Shown here: in pieces, positions 20,790 through 34,200 of the stretch | How positions within the stretch are numbered: the first letter of the stretch is position 1 | Layout of the letters: the number at the start of each line of letters is the position of its first letter | Origin: Euglena gracilis | Taxonomy: Eukaryota > Euglenida > Euglenophyceae > Euglenales | Assembly: GCA_039621445.1 (NCBI GenBank) | Contig: CP154956.1 | Coordinates: 51,645,204 to 51,709,203 of the forward strand | Reading direction: 5' to 3' | DNA length: 64,000 bases | Notes under the pieces: generated by a model | What the model saw: the letters and a program-made list of their open reading frames with translations, nothing else | The model's database searches: none | What the model was told of the DNA's origin: nothing | Program-made: the position numbers and the translations under genes

Positions 20790-20858
20790 GACAGGATGAT
20801 GCAGAGAATGGCACTTCAACAGAGCAGGAAATTAATGCTTATGCACAAAAAAGCAGAT
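20790..20858 (+). CDS. 69-nt helical exon of unidentified gene, copy 2
   Basis: Counterpart of 1672-1740, phase 0 to 0, with the same TTTCTTTTCAG acceptor and GTATAT donor. It has eight differences, several of them amino-acid changing, but no stop. The exon is only 15 bases from the assembly gap. Confidence 0.4.
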
Positions 20859-20915
20859 GTATATATTTTTTGTATCATTGTTTCCCATTGTTCATGGGTG
20901 AGCCATGCGGGAGGC

Positions 20916-22117
20916 AGGGCGGTCCATAAGGGACGGGATTTTTTTTTTTTAGTTAAGGACCGCCCTTTAAGGACCGCCCCCCCCCCCCAGGGCAGTTTTG
21001 GACTCTAAAAATTTTTTCAAGGCAGGGTGTTTTTTTTGGCACATTTTGGGATCCATATGCAGGCACCCATAGCTGAAATGGCCTAAATGCCTAAAATGGC
21101 CTAAAATGGGGAAAGTTTGGGGCTTGACCATAGGTGCTTGCCAAGGTTGACTGCTTGCTTTTTTAAAAAAAACAACAAAAAAACGTCTGGAAAAACTAAA
21201 AAAAACGTCAATTTTTGATGACCAAAAAAATGACTTTAGAACTTTTCCCTCAAAAAAATGGCCATTTCGCAAGGAAAACTCCCTCAAAACCCCATTTTTC
21301 ACACCTTCAAAAAAATCAACATTTTCTCAAAATTTTGATTTTGAGAGGTTTTTGAAGCAAAAAAATGCCATTGAACATCCAAAAAATTTGACAGAGAAAA
21401 AATGTCAGTAAAATGTGACTGTGCCAAAATTTGGTCCACTTTTTTTGACCTTCGTTATTTTCCACCCCCCTCCTAAAATTACCCAATTTAACCCTGAAAT
21501 CTGTTAGCTTTTGCTGTAAAAAAAAATGTTGTTTTCCATCAAAAAATCACCAATTTTTCGGCTTCCAATTTTGTCGGTTCTAATTTTATTCAACCGCAGT
21601 TTCCCCCCCCCCCCCCCCGGGATTTTGGGTTCATTTTTCAAAAAAAATTCAAATTTTTTCCGCCCAAATCCCCCGTTTTCCGAAATTGGTGAAAATGCTT
21701 CCCAAAATGTTCCCCACCCCCCCCCCCCCCAAACCCCATTTTTTCACACCTTCTAAAATTTCAACATTTCTCAAAATTTTGATTTTGAGAGATTTTGGAA
21801 GCAAAAAAAAGTGCCACTGAAAATTCAAAAAATTTCCAAGAAAAAAATGTCAGTAAAATTTGAATGTTCCAAAATTGGTCCCATTTTTTTTGACCTGCAT
21901 TTTTTTGACCCCCCTCCTAAACTAACAATTTTCAACCCTAAAATTTTGGAGATTTTTTTTTGGGAAGAAATGTGATTTTCCATCAAAAAACCATGTATTT
22001 TAGGTTCATTTTTCAAAAAAAAATTTCAAAATCCCCTTTTCCTTATTTTTGGGTTAAAGTGTATGGGGACAGGATTTTTTTTTTGCTTAAGGACCGCCCT
22101 GGCGGGAGGGCGGTGTC
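20916..22117. repeat. AT-rich repeat block between two GGCGGTCC hairpins, copy 2
   Basis: Counterpart of 1799-3023, slightly shorter because of differences in poly-A, poly-T and poly-C runs. Hairpin borders at 20916-20985 and 22065-22117. Confidence 0.5.
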
Positions 22118-22203
22118 ATTTTTTTTCCCTCATCTTTTCTGCCTGTGATTCACAGAGTGCATTCTTATTCTTCTGCCCCTCCTTGAAGTAATGTTCTGAT
22201 AAG

Positions 22204-22428
22204 GGAGTAGCAGAAGCAGACGTCAAGGAACTGCAAGAGCCCCAGGGCTGTGGAAGCCTATTCGCAGTGGAGCTGTGCATCGATTGCGATATTGTACAGT
22301 CGGAATTCACCCACTCTCCTGTGGGACCGAGCCTGGCTGAAGCCCTGCCAACGGACTGTGGCAATTTGGATGATTCTGGATCCGAGCAACTTCTTTTCTC
22401 GGACAGCAGCAACGATGACACACTTTGA
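22204..22428 (+). CDS. Terminal acidic exon of unidentified gene, copy 2
   Basis: Same sequence, frame and TGA stop as 3110-3334. The Ser/Asp-rich C-terminal tail is intact. Joins in phase 0 with the exon at 20790. Confidence 0.45.
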   Translation, partial: GVAEADVKELQEPQGCGSLFAVELCIDCDIVQSEFTHSPVGPSLAEALPTDCGNLDDSGSEQLLFSDSSNDDTL

Positions 22429-25400
22429 AGGCTTTGCCTCGATGTGTGAAATCATTGGATGTGCTCTTGCAAGCGTCGCTAATCACTGTTTGTTTGCACT
22501 CCCCCTCTTCACACATTAATAAGTTGGCGTGTTGGAGACCTTTGGGTCAGAGGGTCTCGCAATCAGTCACCCAATGGCATTACATCTGTGCCCAAGGAGA
22601 TACACACTGAGGCGCCAACATGTGCTCGATTGAAAGAGGGCTGAATGAGGAGCCCTGTGGCCTTGGTTGAAATCTCAGTCAGAGAGCTTCATTCAGGCGA
22701 CGTGTGCACATGCATGCAAGAGCTCTTCGTCGCAGGGACAGTTTGAAACTTCAGCCAAAAAAACACAATACTGGTTCAAAAACATGCCCAACAACCCGAC
22801 TGATAACTGACACAGCAAATGTTTGTTTGAACCCTGGAATGCACCCTGTGCAGACCCGGTTTCAGGATATCGCCCCCCCCCCCCCCCCAATAGAAGCGCG
22901 GGGCCCCCCTCCCCCTCCCTCGGGGCCACCTCGGGAACCGGCGGATTATCACCATGATCCCGGCCCGGTTCCCGGAATTTTTTTTCCAGTCGCGAGCGAC
23001 TGGATTTCTAGACCCCCAACTCCCCGCCAGGCCCGAGTTATTCACGCGCGAAGGGTCTAAACTGGGTAGGATCGGCCCGCCCCCCCTGGATAAGCCCCCC
23101 TACTACAAGCGACGGCCACTACAAGCGTAGGGTCCAAATAACAGCACACACCCTGCTGCCGAAGGCAGCGGTCCACTACAGGCGCACCCACCATTTTGAT
23201 GAGATTTTTAAAGGAAATCAACAAAAATCGCTCAGGTAGGATCCAAATAGACCCCCCCGCGCCCCCCCGCCGCCAGAGGCGACGGTTCACTATAAGCACA
23301 CCCTTCAGGGGGGGGGGGAAATTGATATCCGCAATTTTTCCGCAATTTCCGCAATTTTCCGCAATTTCCGCAATTTTCCGCAATTTTCCGCAATTTTTCC
23401 GCAATTTCCGCAATTTTTCCGCAATTTTTTCCCATTTTTTTCCGCAGAATTTTTTTCCCACCTCCGAAGATGGAAGATGCAATGAGTTCAAGCCATTCTT
23501 CAAATGGATCAACAGGTGTGCTATTGTGTTTTTTTTCCCCCCCAGTTTACCAATTTTTCTCACAGGTGCACCACTGGTTGCAGAATTGGGTGCGTCCCAC
23601 CCGTGCAAAAAACATCAAGCGTGTTGATTTGTGTTCGCCTGCATCGACGTGGGTGTTGCGGTGTTCTGAACCTCACACGGCGTTGTGTTGATGCGAAGGT
23701 GAGTGTCTCCATTCCAGACATGGAGCCTCTGTGCACGAGCACACCTCCCTGGCGTCGCTTTAGGAAAATTTAGGAAAGCTGGAAAAAAGGCCATTGGCTG
23801 ACCAGGGTATTCAGTGAGCGTTGGTTTTGTACAGAGGGAGGGGGGTCCAACCCCCCCGCCCTCTATGGGGAGGGGGAGTCCCCCCCCCCCCCTCCGGGGC
23901 GAGGGGGTCTGGGGACCCCCTGCTGGAACCAAAATTTTTCTCCTGGCGCTTCGCACTGGCGTATGTTTTTGTTGTACGTTTACGTATGTTATTGTATGTT
24001 TTTGTCAATTTGTGAAAAAATGCCCGAAAACACAACTTTGGGCACTTTTTGGAGTCCCTCAAGAAAAAATTCCGGTGCTTCTCGCCAGTTCTTTCACCCG
24101 GGGGTTGACCCCCTCCCAGGGGGGATGGGGGGTCCGGGACCGCCCGCTCCCCCCCCCCCCTGTGTCTGACACTCCCCATGCATGGGCCTGACCCGGGGTC
24201 GAAGTGGGTTGCAAAAAAATCCAATGTGCAAAAATTCCTAAAAAAAACTGTCTTTTTGGGACTCCCAGAAAACTGTAAATTTCGGCAAACAATTCATCAA
24301 TTCATCATTTTTTTTTTCACCCAAGGTTTGGGTGGACAGCCCGATTTCGACCCATTTTTGCCCTTTTTTTTGCTGTGGACATCTGTGGACGGCATTCCTG
24401 CTTGCTCTCTCATGCGCGTACAAATCTATAGTCACCATTCTCTGCTGCACGTGCCAGGGCGGCACTCAAGCCAAAGGGGACCCCCCCCCGGGGCGTCCAG
24501 TCAGCCAGCAGCCGGATTCCAGCCCTTTGCATCCTTGGTGGAAAAGATGCATTGCATCCACTGGAGCAATGGACGATAGGATGGCCACCAGTCAGTTGGT
24601 CACTCACCCCCCGGCCCAGGATGGCTGAGGACAGTGGGGAGAACTATGGACTGAACCTCCACGCACGGTCCAAAATTTTTGATGGACGGCTGTGGACGCC
24701 TAACCCTCCAACGATGTAGTGTGCTAAAGCTTTGCGTGCCCAAGCAACTTTGCCCCTCCCCCATAGGAGAAATCCCATCCCCCAGAGGAGAAATCCCATC
24801 CCCCAGAGGAGAAATCAAAACAATCAGGGCAGGTTGGGTCCAAACGCATCCCACTGCCAGAGCCGACATTCCGTTGGTGTGTTCACCAAAAATTTTTTTC
24901 TTGTATCATGTTTTCAACAAGAAAAATTTTGTGTTCGCACATGTTCACCAAAATGTTTGCGTTCACGTGTGTTCACCAAAAACAAATTGTGTTCATGTGT
25001 GTGTGTGTGTGTGCGTGTGTGTATGCCACCAATCTTTTTTGTGTTCACCGTGAAGGTTTTGGCACCCATGAAACATTTGCTAACGTGAGTGTTGAGGACA
25101 TCTCTCAGCTTTTTGATGCCTGTTGGTTTTTTGGATCCATGAAGGTTTTTACACCGTGTGAGTAACGTGACTGTGAGAGGCATGTCTAAGCTTCAGCTTT
25201 TTTTTGCCTGTTGGTTTTTTGTTCTAAACAACCAAATTTGTTTTGAGTTTAACCCTGTTTTTTCCCTGACCAATATATTGACCCTCACCTAAATTTTAAC
25301 CCATATGGGTCAAGGCAGCAGCTTTTTCCCCCCTCAGCCAGCAGCCTTTTTTCCCCCCGCCAGCAACCGTTTTACAGCCTTCGAACCCCCTTGCCCCCCA

Positions 25401-27814
25401 TCGACAAGCTTTTAATATTTTTTCTGACACTGAAGGGAGGCCAGACGGTAACGCATTTCTTGGCTTTCGAAGGTGCAAAAATGGGCCAAAAAATGGGTCG
25501 GAAAGGGTCGGCCAGCTCAGATTTGGGTCAAAAAGTTCGATTTTCTTGTGTTCTGTTTTGTGTTCATTTGAAAAATTTTGTGTTCGCCTGTGGTCACCAA
25601 ATTTCCTTGTGTTCGCCTGTGCAAAGGAAAATTTGTGTTCACCAGCGTCTTTGTGAACACACCAAGTGTGTGCCTGTGCCAGAGGCGGCGGTCTGCCATC
25701 AGCGGACCCTTTGGGGGGGGGTTAAGCACAAAATAGCAATCCTGAAATGCCATAAATGTCATTCTGTCATGCCATAAAATGTCATAATGTCATTTTAAAT
25801 ATGCCATAGTGTCATGTTGTCCAATGAACAGAAGCATTAAATTATGTTACAATTATTAATATAACCAGCATTTGAAACAAAGTGCTTCAAGGATAAATGG
25901 CTTTAGGTTTGTCAAATAACTTTGCCAGGGGCTGGGGGTCATATGTCAGTCCATTATCTTTCCAGGGGGGTAAGTGATGGGGGGGTTCATTCTCTGCTAT
26001 TTAAGAGCTTTTCTTTCCGGGGCCCATATCTGAGTCAACCTCTTAGGCTTGATGAATGGGTGGCCTGAGCTATGAATGAAGGATGGGAAAATGCACTGCA
26101 CATTTGTGCCATCAGCGTGGTTGCAAACCCCAAAACGATCAAAGCTCGTAGTGTGAGGTCATGGAATTGCTTTTCTGTTCCAAAATTTAGTTGTCTGCTT
26201 TGAAATGCCCCAAAGTGCCATTTTCTTCACACCCACAGTCACCCACAGGCTTCCATGGCTGTCCACAGGGTTAGTCTTGGACCCAGGGGGTAGGGTGGGT
26301 GGGTCTGGCAGAGCCCCCCCCCAGGGGCAGGGGGGATATACTTTTCGGCGCCATTTTTTTGAAAACAGTGCTATTTTTTTTGGCATTTTTTTGCGGTTTT
26401 TGGCCTTTTTCGGGGAAAAATGGGTGGGTCCACTGGGGCCCCCCCCACCAGGTGGTGTATGGGCGATTCCCCCTCCAACCAGGCTTAAATATAAGAGCAG
26501 GTGGGAGGGTCAGACCCCCCATCCAAGGGATAGGGACATCCCCCACACCTAAACAGTGGTGCGGTCTGGGTGACCAATTTTTGGCCCAGCAAAAAAAATG
26601 CTGGGCCAAAAAAATTGACACCAATAAAGGCCAAAAGTGCCATTTGAGGCACTTTTTGGGCGAAAATGTGTCAAAAATGCAAAAAAAAAACTCGGTGCAA
26701 AGTGCCAGAAGGAAAAATTTGACCTGTTTGTTTCACCCCCCGGGTACCCCGCTGGAGAGGATCCCCCCCCCCCCCCCCCAAACCCCGTAAACCCCCCCCC
26801 CAATTAACCTGGCGGGGTTTCAGGTTATTTGATCCAACTTTTGGTCCTGGGATGACAACCGCTCATCCAATTCATAAAGCTCTCCAGACTCCCCAAGGGG
26901 CACCGCAAAATAACCACCCAAAGTTGTCGATGTCTTGCCCCCAGTGCTTTGCGCTTCTCGCTGGGGAAAGGACAGGGTTTCACACTGTTTCCACGAAGAA
27001 AAACCACTGCAACCCACTTTTTTTTTCGTGAATGTCGAGAGGCAAAAAAAATCCGTCCTCCTGGGCAATACAGGGTGGTGATGCTTCGAAAATTATCTTT
27101 TTTAGCACGTGGTTTAATTATATTCAATCAGCGTTTAAGAACTGAATACTGGTTTCCTGGCTGATGTGCAACACGTTTTGTCGACGTATGGTACGCAGGG
27201 TTCAGCTCAGGGACGCCCCCATCCAGAGCTCAGCTCCATTCCATTTTAAAGTCCTCTGCTCCTCTGAAATTAGGGACAGTGCCCTCTCATACAAACATCT
27301 ATGGTCCAGGTTTTTTTTGAAGACGGGGAGTTTGCAGTGCCCCATCTCCCCCCCTTGCCCAAGGTAGTTTGTCCCCCCCCATCCACAGTTCTGGGATATT
27401 GTTGTTTTCTGGATGAACTTGTCTGAAGGTGTTGGGATTGCTTGGGTCAACAGAATTTTTTTTTGACCCCGTCTCTCATACCGTGGCCTCAGATGCTCAA
27501 TTTTGATTTTGATTTTGATTTTTTTTATTTGACCCATATTTGGCCAAACCTAATGGCAAATTTAATGATATCCTCCATTTTGGTACAATTCCATTGACAC
27601 AGTCTGTCGTTAACCCCCGCCCCCCGTCAGTGGCACATTCCTGGAACATTTGCATTGGGGAAAGGGAGGGGAGGCAAGAAGCGCGCATTCTCAGTGGTCC
27701 GAAACACGTTGCTTTTATTTTCGTGAGGATGGCTCATCTTATCATTCCTGCTCCTTCTCTTTCAGATTTTTCTTCCCTTTGGGGTTCCCAGGCTTGAAGC
27801 CAAGGCCCATATCT
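22429..27814. other. Non-coding region before EndoV gene, copy 2
   Basis: Counterpart of 3335-8641 with the same repeats: TTTTCCGCAA minisatellite 23330-23450, 20-bp repeat 24758-24819, GTGTTC word array 24870-25660, R2 26280-26500, R3 26565-26730 and the minus exon candidate 26840-27030. The stretch 25100-25270 is markedly diverged from 5925-6110, while sequence on both sides is nearly identical. Confidence 0.5.
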
Positions 27815-28220
27815 ATGTGGAGGTTTGATGGGGAACTTAAAGAGAAATGGTCCAGGTTGCCAGGCTTTCATGGTTTTGGTTGAATTGTTTTTGGTTGACC
27901 TCAGTGAACAAAAAGAATTGAAGCGAAGCTTATTCGAGGCTGATGAGCTTGGATTCAGATGGGCCGACCCAGATGCCAATTTGCCACCATTGAAGCACGT
28001 TGCCGGGGTAGATCTGAGGTGTTTTCTCTCAAATACATGTGCAGGTGAGATGGCCAAAGTGCAAACTCCTCAATTATACCTCCCCGATTCTGGCGCACCT
28101 GCTGATCACGAACCTAATTTTTTTCTCTAAACCTGGTGAAGAGAGAATTGGAGGCAAACTCGAGAAGTTTTCGGGTGAATGCTGTTGAGAAATCTGATTT
28201 GGCTTTTGTGGATTTTGTGA

Positions 28221-28294
<74 letters not shown>

Positions 28295-31200
28295 TTTAAA
28301 AAAGAACGTCATTTTGGGTACAGCCACAATCTTACCATCTGGGGACTTTGGGTCCTGTATTCATCATTCATCATTTACATTGTCCAATATTTCTGGGAAG
28401 AAAATGGCACAAAACCCTGATGGTTTTTGACCCTGATGGTGACTCCCAACAACGGGCCAAGTTGGTGTGGCTGTCATTTTCACCAACTCAAAGGAGCAGA
28501 GCAATTGTCCCAAAAATGAGACCTGGCATAAAGCATGCTGGAAACAATGGCAAAATAATGAAATGACAGCCATCTGAGCGTTTATCGAAAAATTCCCATT
28601 TCTACTTCATCAGTGATAGTAACCCTCCCCCCCCCCCATTCAAGTGCACGGGTTGCACACATCATTGCTGCATAGTTTAGTGAATTTCGGACCATCGGTG
28701 GTGTGACACTTATTTGGGCACTACCAGGTGGCTTTTTTTGGCGGCTGCGCACTTTTTGGTACTTCACTTCCGGGTCCTTGGGGGGTGTGACCTGATTTGA
28801 GCACTGCACACCATTTGGGCACCGCGCACTTAAATGGGGGTTTACCCCCCACTTAAGGCTGAAGAGAAAATCAGTTTCAAAGAATTGTAATTATATATAT
28901 ATTTTTTTTTGTGTGGCACAAGGTGGAACGCCTGTGCCTGTTTAATTGCACAGGAGTGGTTTCGGACCCTCAGGGGCGTGCGCTTCTTTGGGCACTCTGA
29001 CATTGTTTCATTGTAAAATGGCTGTTGGGGAGGTGCGCAATTTTTTTTGTATTTACTTTCTTAGTGTGACACTTATTTGGGTGGTGGTTAACTCAGTGAT
29101 TCACGCCGATCCAAGGGCAGCTTGCACAGTAAGCAATGGTGACAACCTTTTTTTTCCAGGTATATTGGGAATTCAGATGAAGCTGTAGTGAGCCTGGTCA
29201 TCGTTGATTGGCCAGAGATGCAGGTCTGCCTTTGTGTCCCGGAAAAGAAGCTTGTTTTGCTTTTTTGTCGAACTTGCTTCCAGGCATTATTTTGAAGGCA
29301 TTGTAATATTTCAGGGTTTTTAAGGCTTTTGAGGTTTTTTTGAACATTTTAAGGTATTTTCAAGCACTATTTCCGGAAGAGTGCAAGGGATGTCCAGGCA
29401 TGTGGTCCAAAATGAAAAGTCAAAGAAAAAAACACTTTTTTTGAGTTTTGGTTGGACAGAAAATGTTTCAGCGATGCCAGAATTCATTTTTCTTCCCAGT
29501 GTTGGCTCGTTTTTTGAGAGATTTTTTTTTTTTTTTCTGTTTTTGGAGAAAATTCTGGTCCCATTTTAAGGCATTTTCAGGCACTTTTTTTGTCATTCTG
29601 GTCAATTTTTTGGTTTTACGGCATTTTAAGGGTTTTTTGAGGTTTAAAAACAATAATGCCTGCTTCAGTTGTTCCTTACTAGGGTTGGCAGAAAAATGCT
29701 GAAAGACAGTCAGGAGAGTTTTTTGACAGAAATGTTTCGACAAAATTTTGGCGAGATTTGGGGGTTTATTTTCTGCTCGTTTGGAAAAAATTCTAGTGGT
29801 CCCATTAAGGCATAATTTTTCTTTTTTTAGTTCGGCATTTTGGTTTTTTGAGGTGCCTTAAAAACAATTGCTCCCATTTGGGTTTTCGGAAAAGGAATTT
29901 TGAACATTTTTTGTTGTTCAAAATTAAGGTGTGTGAAGACGACAAACAGGCATCGTTTAAGCAGACTCTGAGCTGCCGACTGATTTCTCTGGTGAGTTTG
30001 AAAGAAACCCTTCCAGACATTAGCCTGGGCCGCCCGTCTTTGAGAGCTAAGAGCTTGACGGTGGTACAAAAAATTGTTTGCAGAAAATTGATCTGCATTC
30101 AATTTCAGGTACGAGCATGCGGCAATTTGTACAACACTTTTCGAATTTTATCAAAAATGTCTGTAGCTAACCCAACAGTCCGTTTCAGACGACTGCACTC
30201 CACTTGCCCCTCTAATTGTTTAAGGCCGGCCTCTCCTGGACGGGAGTGATTGGAGTGCCCACCCCAGGCCAGGTTTACGGGGGCTTCTGGAGGGTCTCTC
30301 CGATGGCCGAAAGTCACCCACAGTTTGAATTTTTTTTTAATTTCTTCTTACTCCAATCAGTTTTCCAACTGCCATGTGTGTATATTTCTGACAAAAGTCA
30401 ACGTTTTTAAAAACAGCTCTTATCGGCAAGCATCTCTTGTCAAAGAAAATAATTTTATATTTTGAGCAAACGCCTATTTTTTGCACAGTTTTGGGCAGTT
30501 TTAGGTCATTTTTGGCCCTTTTTAGGTGATAAACTTACGCTGGATCATGAATTATAGGATTGTTTTAGGACATTTTGATTTTCTTTCATCAAAGGCGGCA
30601 CAAATTCTCGCTCGCCGCACAACTGTGAGTGCAAGTTTTGAGTGATTGAATTATCAACCAATGCTACCGGGGGGGGGGGGGGATTGGATGCCGAAAAAAT
30701 TGTTTGGGAAAAAATTGGCGTACAGAAATCCTGCCAAATTTTTCCGGGCCTTTTTTGAAAATCCTGCCTCAAAATTTTGAAAATCACCTTTTTTCCAGTC
30801 ATCTTGCATACAGAACCTGCCGGGGCCGTTTTCAGGTTCGGCACCAATTTTTCCGCCTTTCAATTTTGTCGGGTCTAATTTTATCTAGCTTCAATTCCCC
30901 CCCCCCCCCGGTACGGAGCAAGGTGCATATTTCCGCATGGTGATTCCAGGCTCAGCTGCCTTTGATACAGGTATCCAGAAGAAAGGAAGTCAATACCAGA
31001 CACCTGAATGTTGGAATTGAAATTTGAAATTGAAAATGTGTTTGCAACGTTGCAAATCTGGCTTTTCTTTCTCCATTTCAGTATGTTGATTTTAAAGTTC
31101 GAGTCACAGTGGTGCAATAGTCCCAAGGAATTAGCTTCGAAGGATATGACATTATGGAGTTGTGCTGAAAATATCTGGTGGACAGATGAATGACTGACAA

Positions 31201-34200
31201 GAATGGCATCTTGCCTTTTCGTCCCGTACTCAGTGTCATGAGCACCGACTACTCTTGACAGCAGCTTGGACTTTTGCAGTTTTCAAGGGTGGCCTTTGGG
31301 GGGAATTAGGTTGCATGCATGATTGACAAGGTTCAGCGAAAATTCATTTTATGATTTATCTGAACCGTTCGAAATGATAATATTATTAATAATAATGAAC
31401 TCTTGTGGTCAATGTCAAACAATGGAATTTTGGTTCCTACAGAAAATATGACAGTTTTGTAAGAAAAAAATTGCTTGCCGCGGGGGGAAGGGGACGCTCC
31501 TTGACCCCTTTATACCCCCCAGGTTGTATTTCCTTGTCAAGTGGTTCACGAGGTTTCATCCTCCAATTTTTTCCCATCCATTTTGAGTGTGATTTTTCTG
31601 GCATTTCAAAAAATTTCCCATTATTGTTCCCCACTGTCAGTGCTTCCACGTCCTATTGAGAAAGAATTTTTAGTTCGCAGTTTCCTCTTGGTCTTCTCAG
31701 ACCTTATGGTGTTTTTTGTTCTTTTGAAAATTCATTTGCCTGTGATATAGATATATATTTTTTTCTTTCAAAAAAACTTCTATTATGGCCACCTATTGGC
31801 AGGGTTTGATATAAGGAGGGCGTACATGGTTTAGGTGGGGGGGTGTACCCCCCACCCCCCCCCCACCCCCCTGGCCCAAGGGGGGGGGGTCCGGACCACC
31901 CCCCCCCCACCTGCCAGGGGGTCCGGACGGACCCTCGAGGTGGTTCCCGGGACCCCCCCAAAAAGGGTCAATTTGGGCGCCCCAAAACTCATGGCCCCCC
32001 CCCCCGGGGGGGGGCCCAGTACTTAATCTGGGGGGAGGTCCATCTTCTTTTACCCCCTCAGGGCCATCTTCTTTAACCCCCCCGGTCCATCTTCTATTTA
32101 CCCTGTCTCAGACACAGACACAGACGGACGCAGGACGGGGGCAGAGAGACCAGACAGACAAAAGGGTGGGCAGACAGGCGGCACACAGGGCACACAGGGC
32201 ACACAGGGCGGACGGAGGGGGCAGAGACGGATGGAAAAGACGGGCAAAACACAGACAGGACAGAGACGGGGGGGGGGGTGGGCAGGTTTGGAGGGGAGAG
32301 GGGAGTGGGGGGAGAGGGGGCGAGGGGAGAGGGGGGGGAGGGGGGGGGGGGGGAGGGGGAGGGAGGGGGGGGGGGAGGGAGGGAGGGAGGGAGGGAGGGG
32401 GGGGGGGAACGGGAAGGAAAAAAAAAGAATCCCGGCGCGGAGGGAGCGGCGCCGGGGAAAGGGGGTGGGTCCCTCTTCTTTTCCCCTGGGGGGTCCATCT
32501 TCTTTACCCCTGGGGGGTCCATCTTCTTTAAGGCGGGGGGGTCCGACTACCCCCCCGGATTAAGTACTGGGCCCCCCCCGGGGGGGGGCCAGTAGTTTCG
32601 GGCTGCCTCAATTTTTTTCCTCCGGCGCTTTGCGCCGAAAATTTTTTGCATTTTTGGCACATTTTTGCCCAAAAAGTGCCCAAAATGGCATTTTTGGTCG
32701 TTTTGGGGGGTCAAAAAATTTCGGCCACCCTGACCGCGCACCTGTTTAGGTGGGGGGGGTGTCCCCCCCCCCCCCCCCGCCCGCCGGGGGGGGGGCGGGA
32801 CCACCCCCCCCACCTGTCCTTATGTCGAACCCTGCCTATAGGTCACCTATAGTGGTTTTAAATAGTCTGAAGGCCTAAAATGGGCAAAATCTGTGGCCTG
32901 CTTGTAGACACCTGGTGGGGGCAGGGGCCCCTCCAACAACCCTTCCTTTTTTCCCCAGTTTATAATCCATAAACCTCCCATGATTTTCCTCCAAAAAGTT
33001 TGGTTGAACAGCTGATCTGCACTGAACCGATTTGATTTGATTTTAGCCGGCCGATGCCACAGACTGGTGATTGGTAAGTTTGGCTGGGGAGGGAAAATTG
33101 TTTGTTTGCTGGACCCCCCTCTGGTTTGAAAATTTGGTGAGGCGTCCCGTACCAAAGCAGAAGAAAGCAAAAGATTGGCCCAAAAATCGGTACCTGGTTT
33201 CGGTTGCACTGGTTGGGTTTCAGGAATCCTGTGTTACCCCAGTAGCCAAAAAAGCACTGGTCAAAATTCTCTTTTCTCCTTCTGGACAGGTCGTGTATGA
33301 ATCCTATCTTCCAGTCAACTTGACGGTGCCGGCAATGCCGGGTTATTTGGGCTTCCGTGAGGTGTGCTCACCAGTGGCAGGCGTGGCTCTTTTTCAGGAA
33401 GGAGATTACTGATGAGTCAAAAATGCCTGCTCTGTCATTCCACACTGTTGTTCCTCATTGTGCGGGTTCCTGATTCAGGGGAATTCGCCGACCAGGGGAC
33501 ACTTTAGGCCAGAGGGGACCCCACCAGCCAGCACCTGTTTTCCAACCAGCAACTCCGGTTTGGCAGCGGAATCCCCCGCAGAATTACAGGACCAGATCAG
33601 CTTAGGTGGGCTGAGCTGATGGTATTCTGCCCAAAGCACCAGAATTTCGGAATAGGGGGAGGGGCTTTGAACCTCAAAAATATGGCTTAATATATTCCAA
33701 CCAAGGTGTATTTCCTTATCTTTTTGCTGCCAGTTTGCGATGATCTACACCTGGGTAATGAGCCATTTTGTGCCGTTTGGGACTCACCCATTTGGTTGGT
33801 TTTGGGTGAAAATGCCCCACCCGGCACCTTTTTCCACCCACCACAATATGCCCTTTTCACGGGACACCACAGCCTTTGGTTCGTCGTTTCTTTTAGGTGG
33901 GCCAGGACTTCTTCCTGATGACTCCAGTCGGGGGGGGACTCCAGTTCAAAGTTGGTAGCCCCCATCGACTTTTCCACTAAGAACATCGTTGGGGTCCACT
34001 GACTGCTTCCAAGCCTCGAAAGAGGGCATGGGGTGGGGGGGGAACGAGACCTCCTGGACGTCAGCCAGATGGAATGTTTTATCCACCTTGAAATAATCCC
34101 CCCCCAAAAATAAGTCCCAAGTTTTATTTTTGGTCGATTGCTGGATACCTCCAGATTTGTCTCATTTATGGTGAGTTTCATTCATGTATTTATGTATTTT

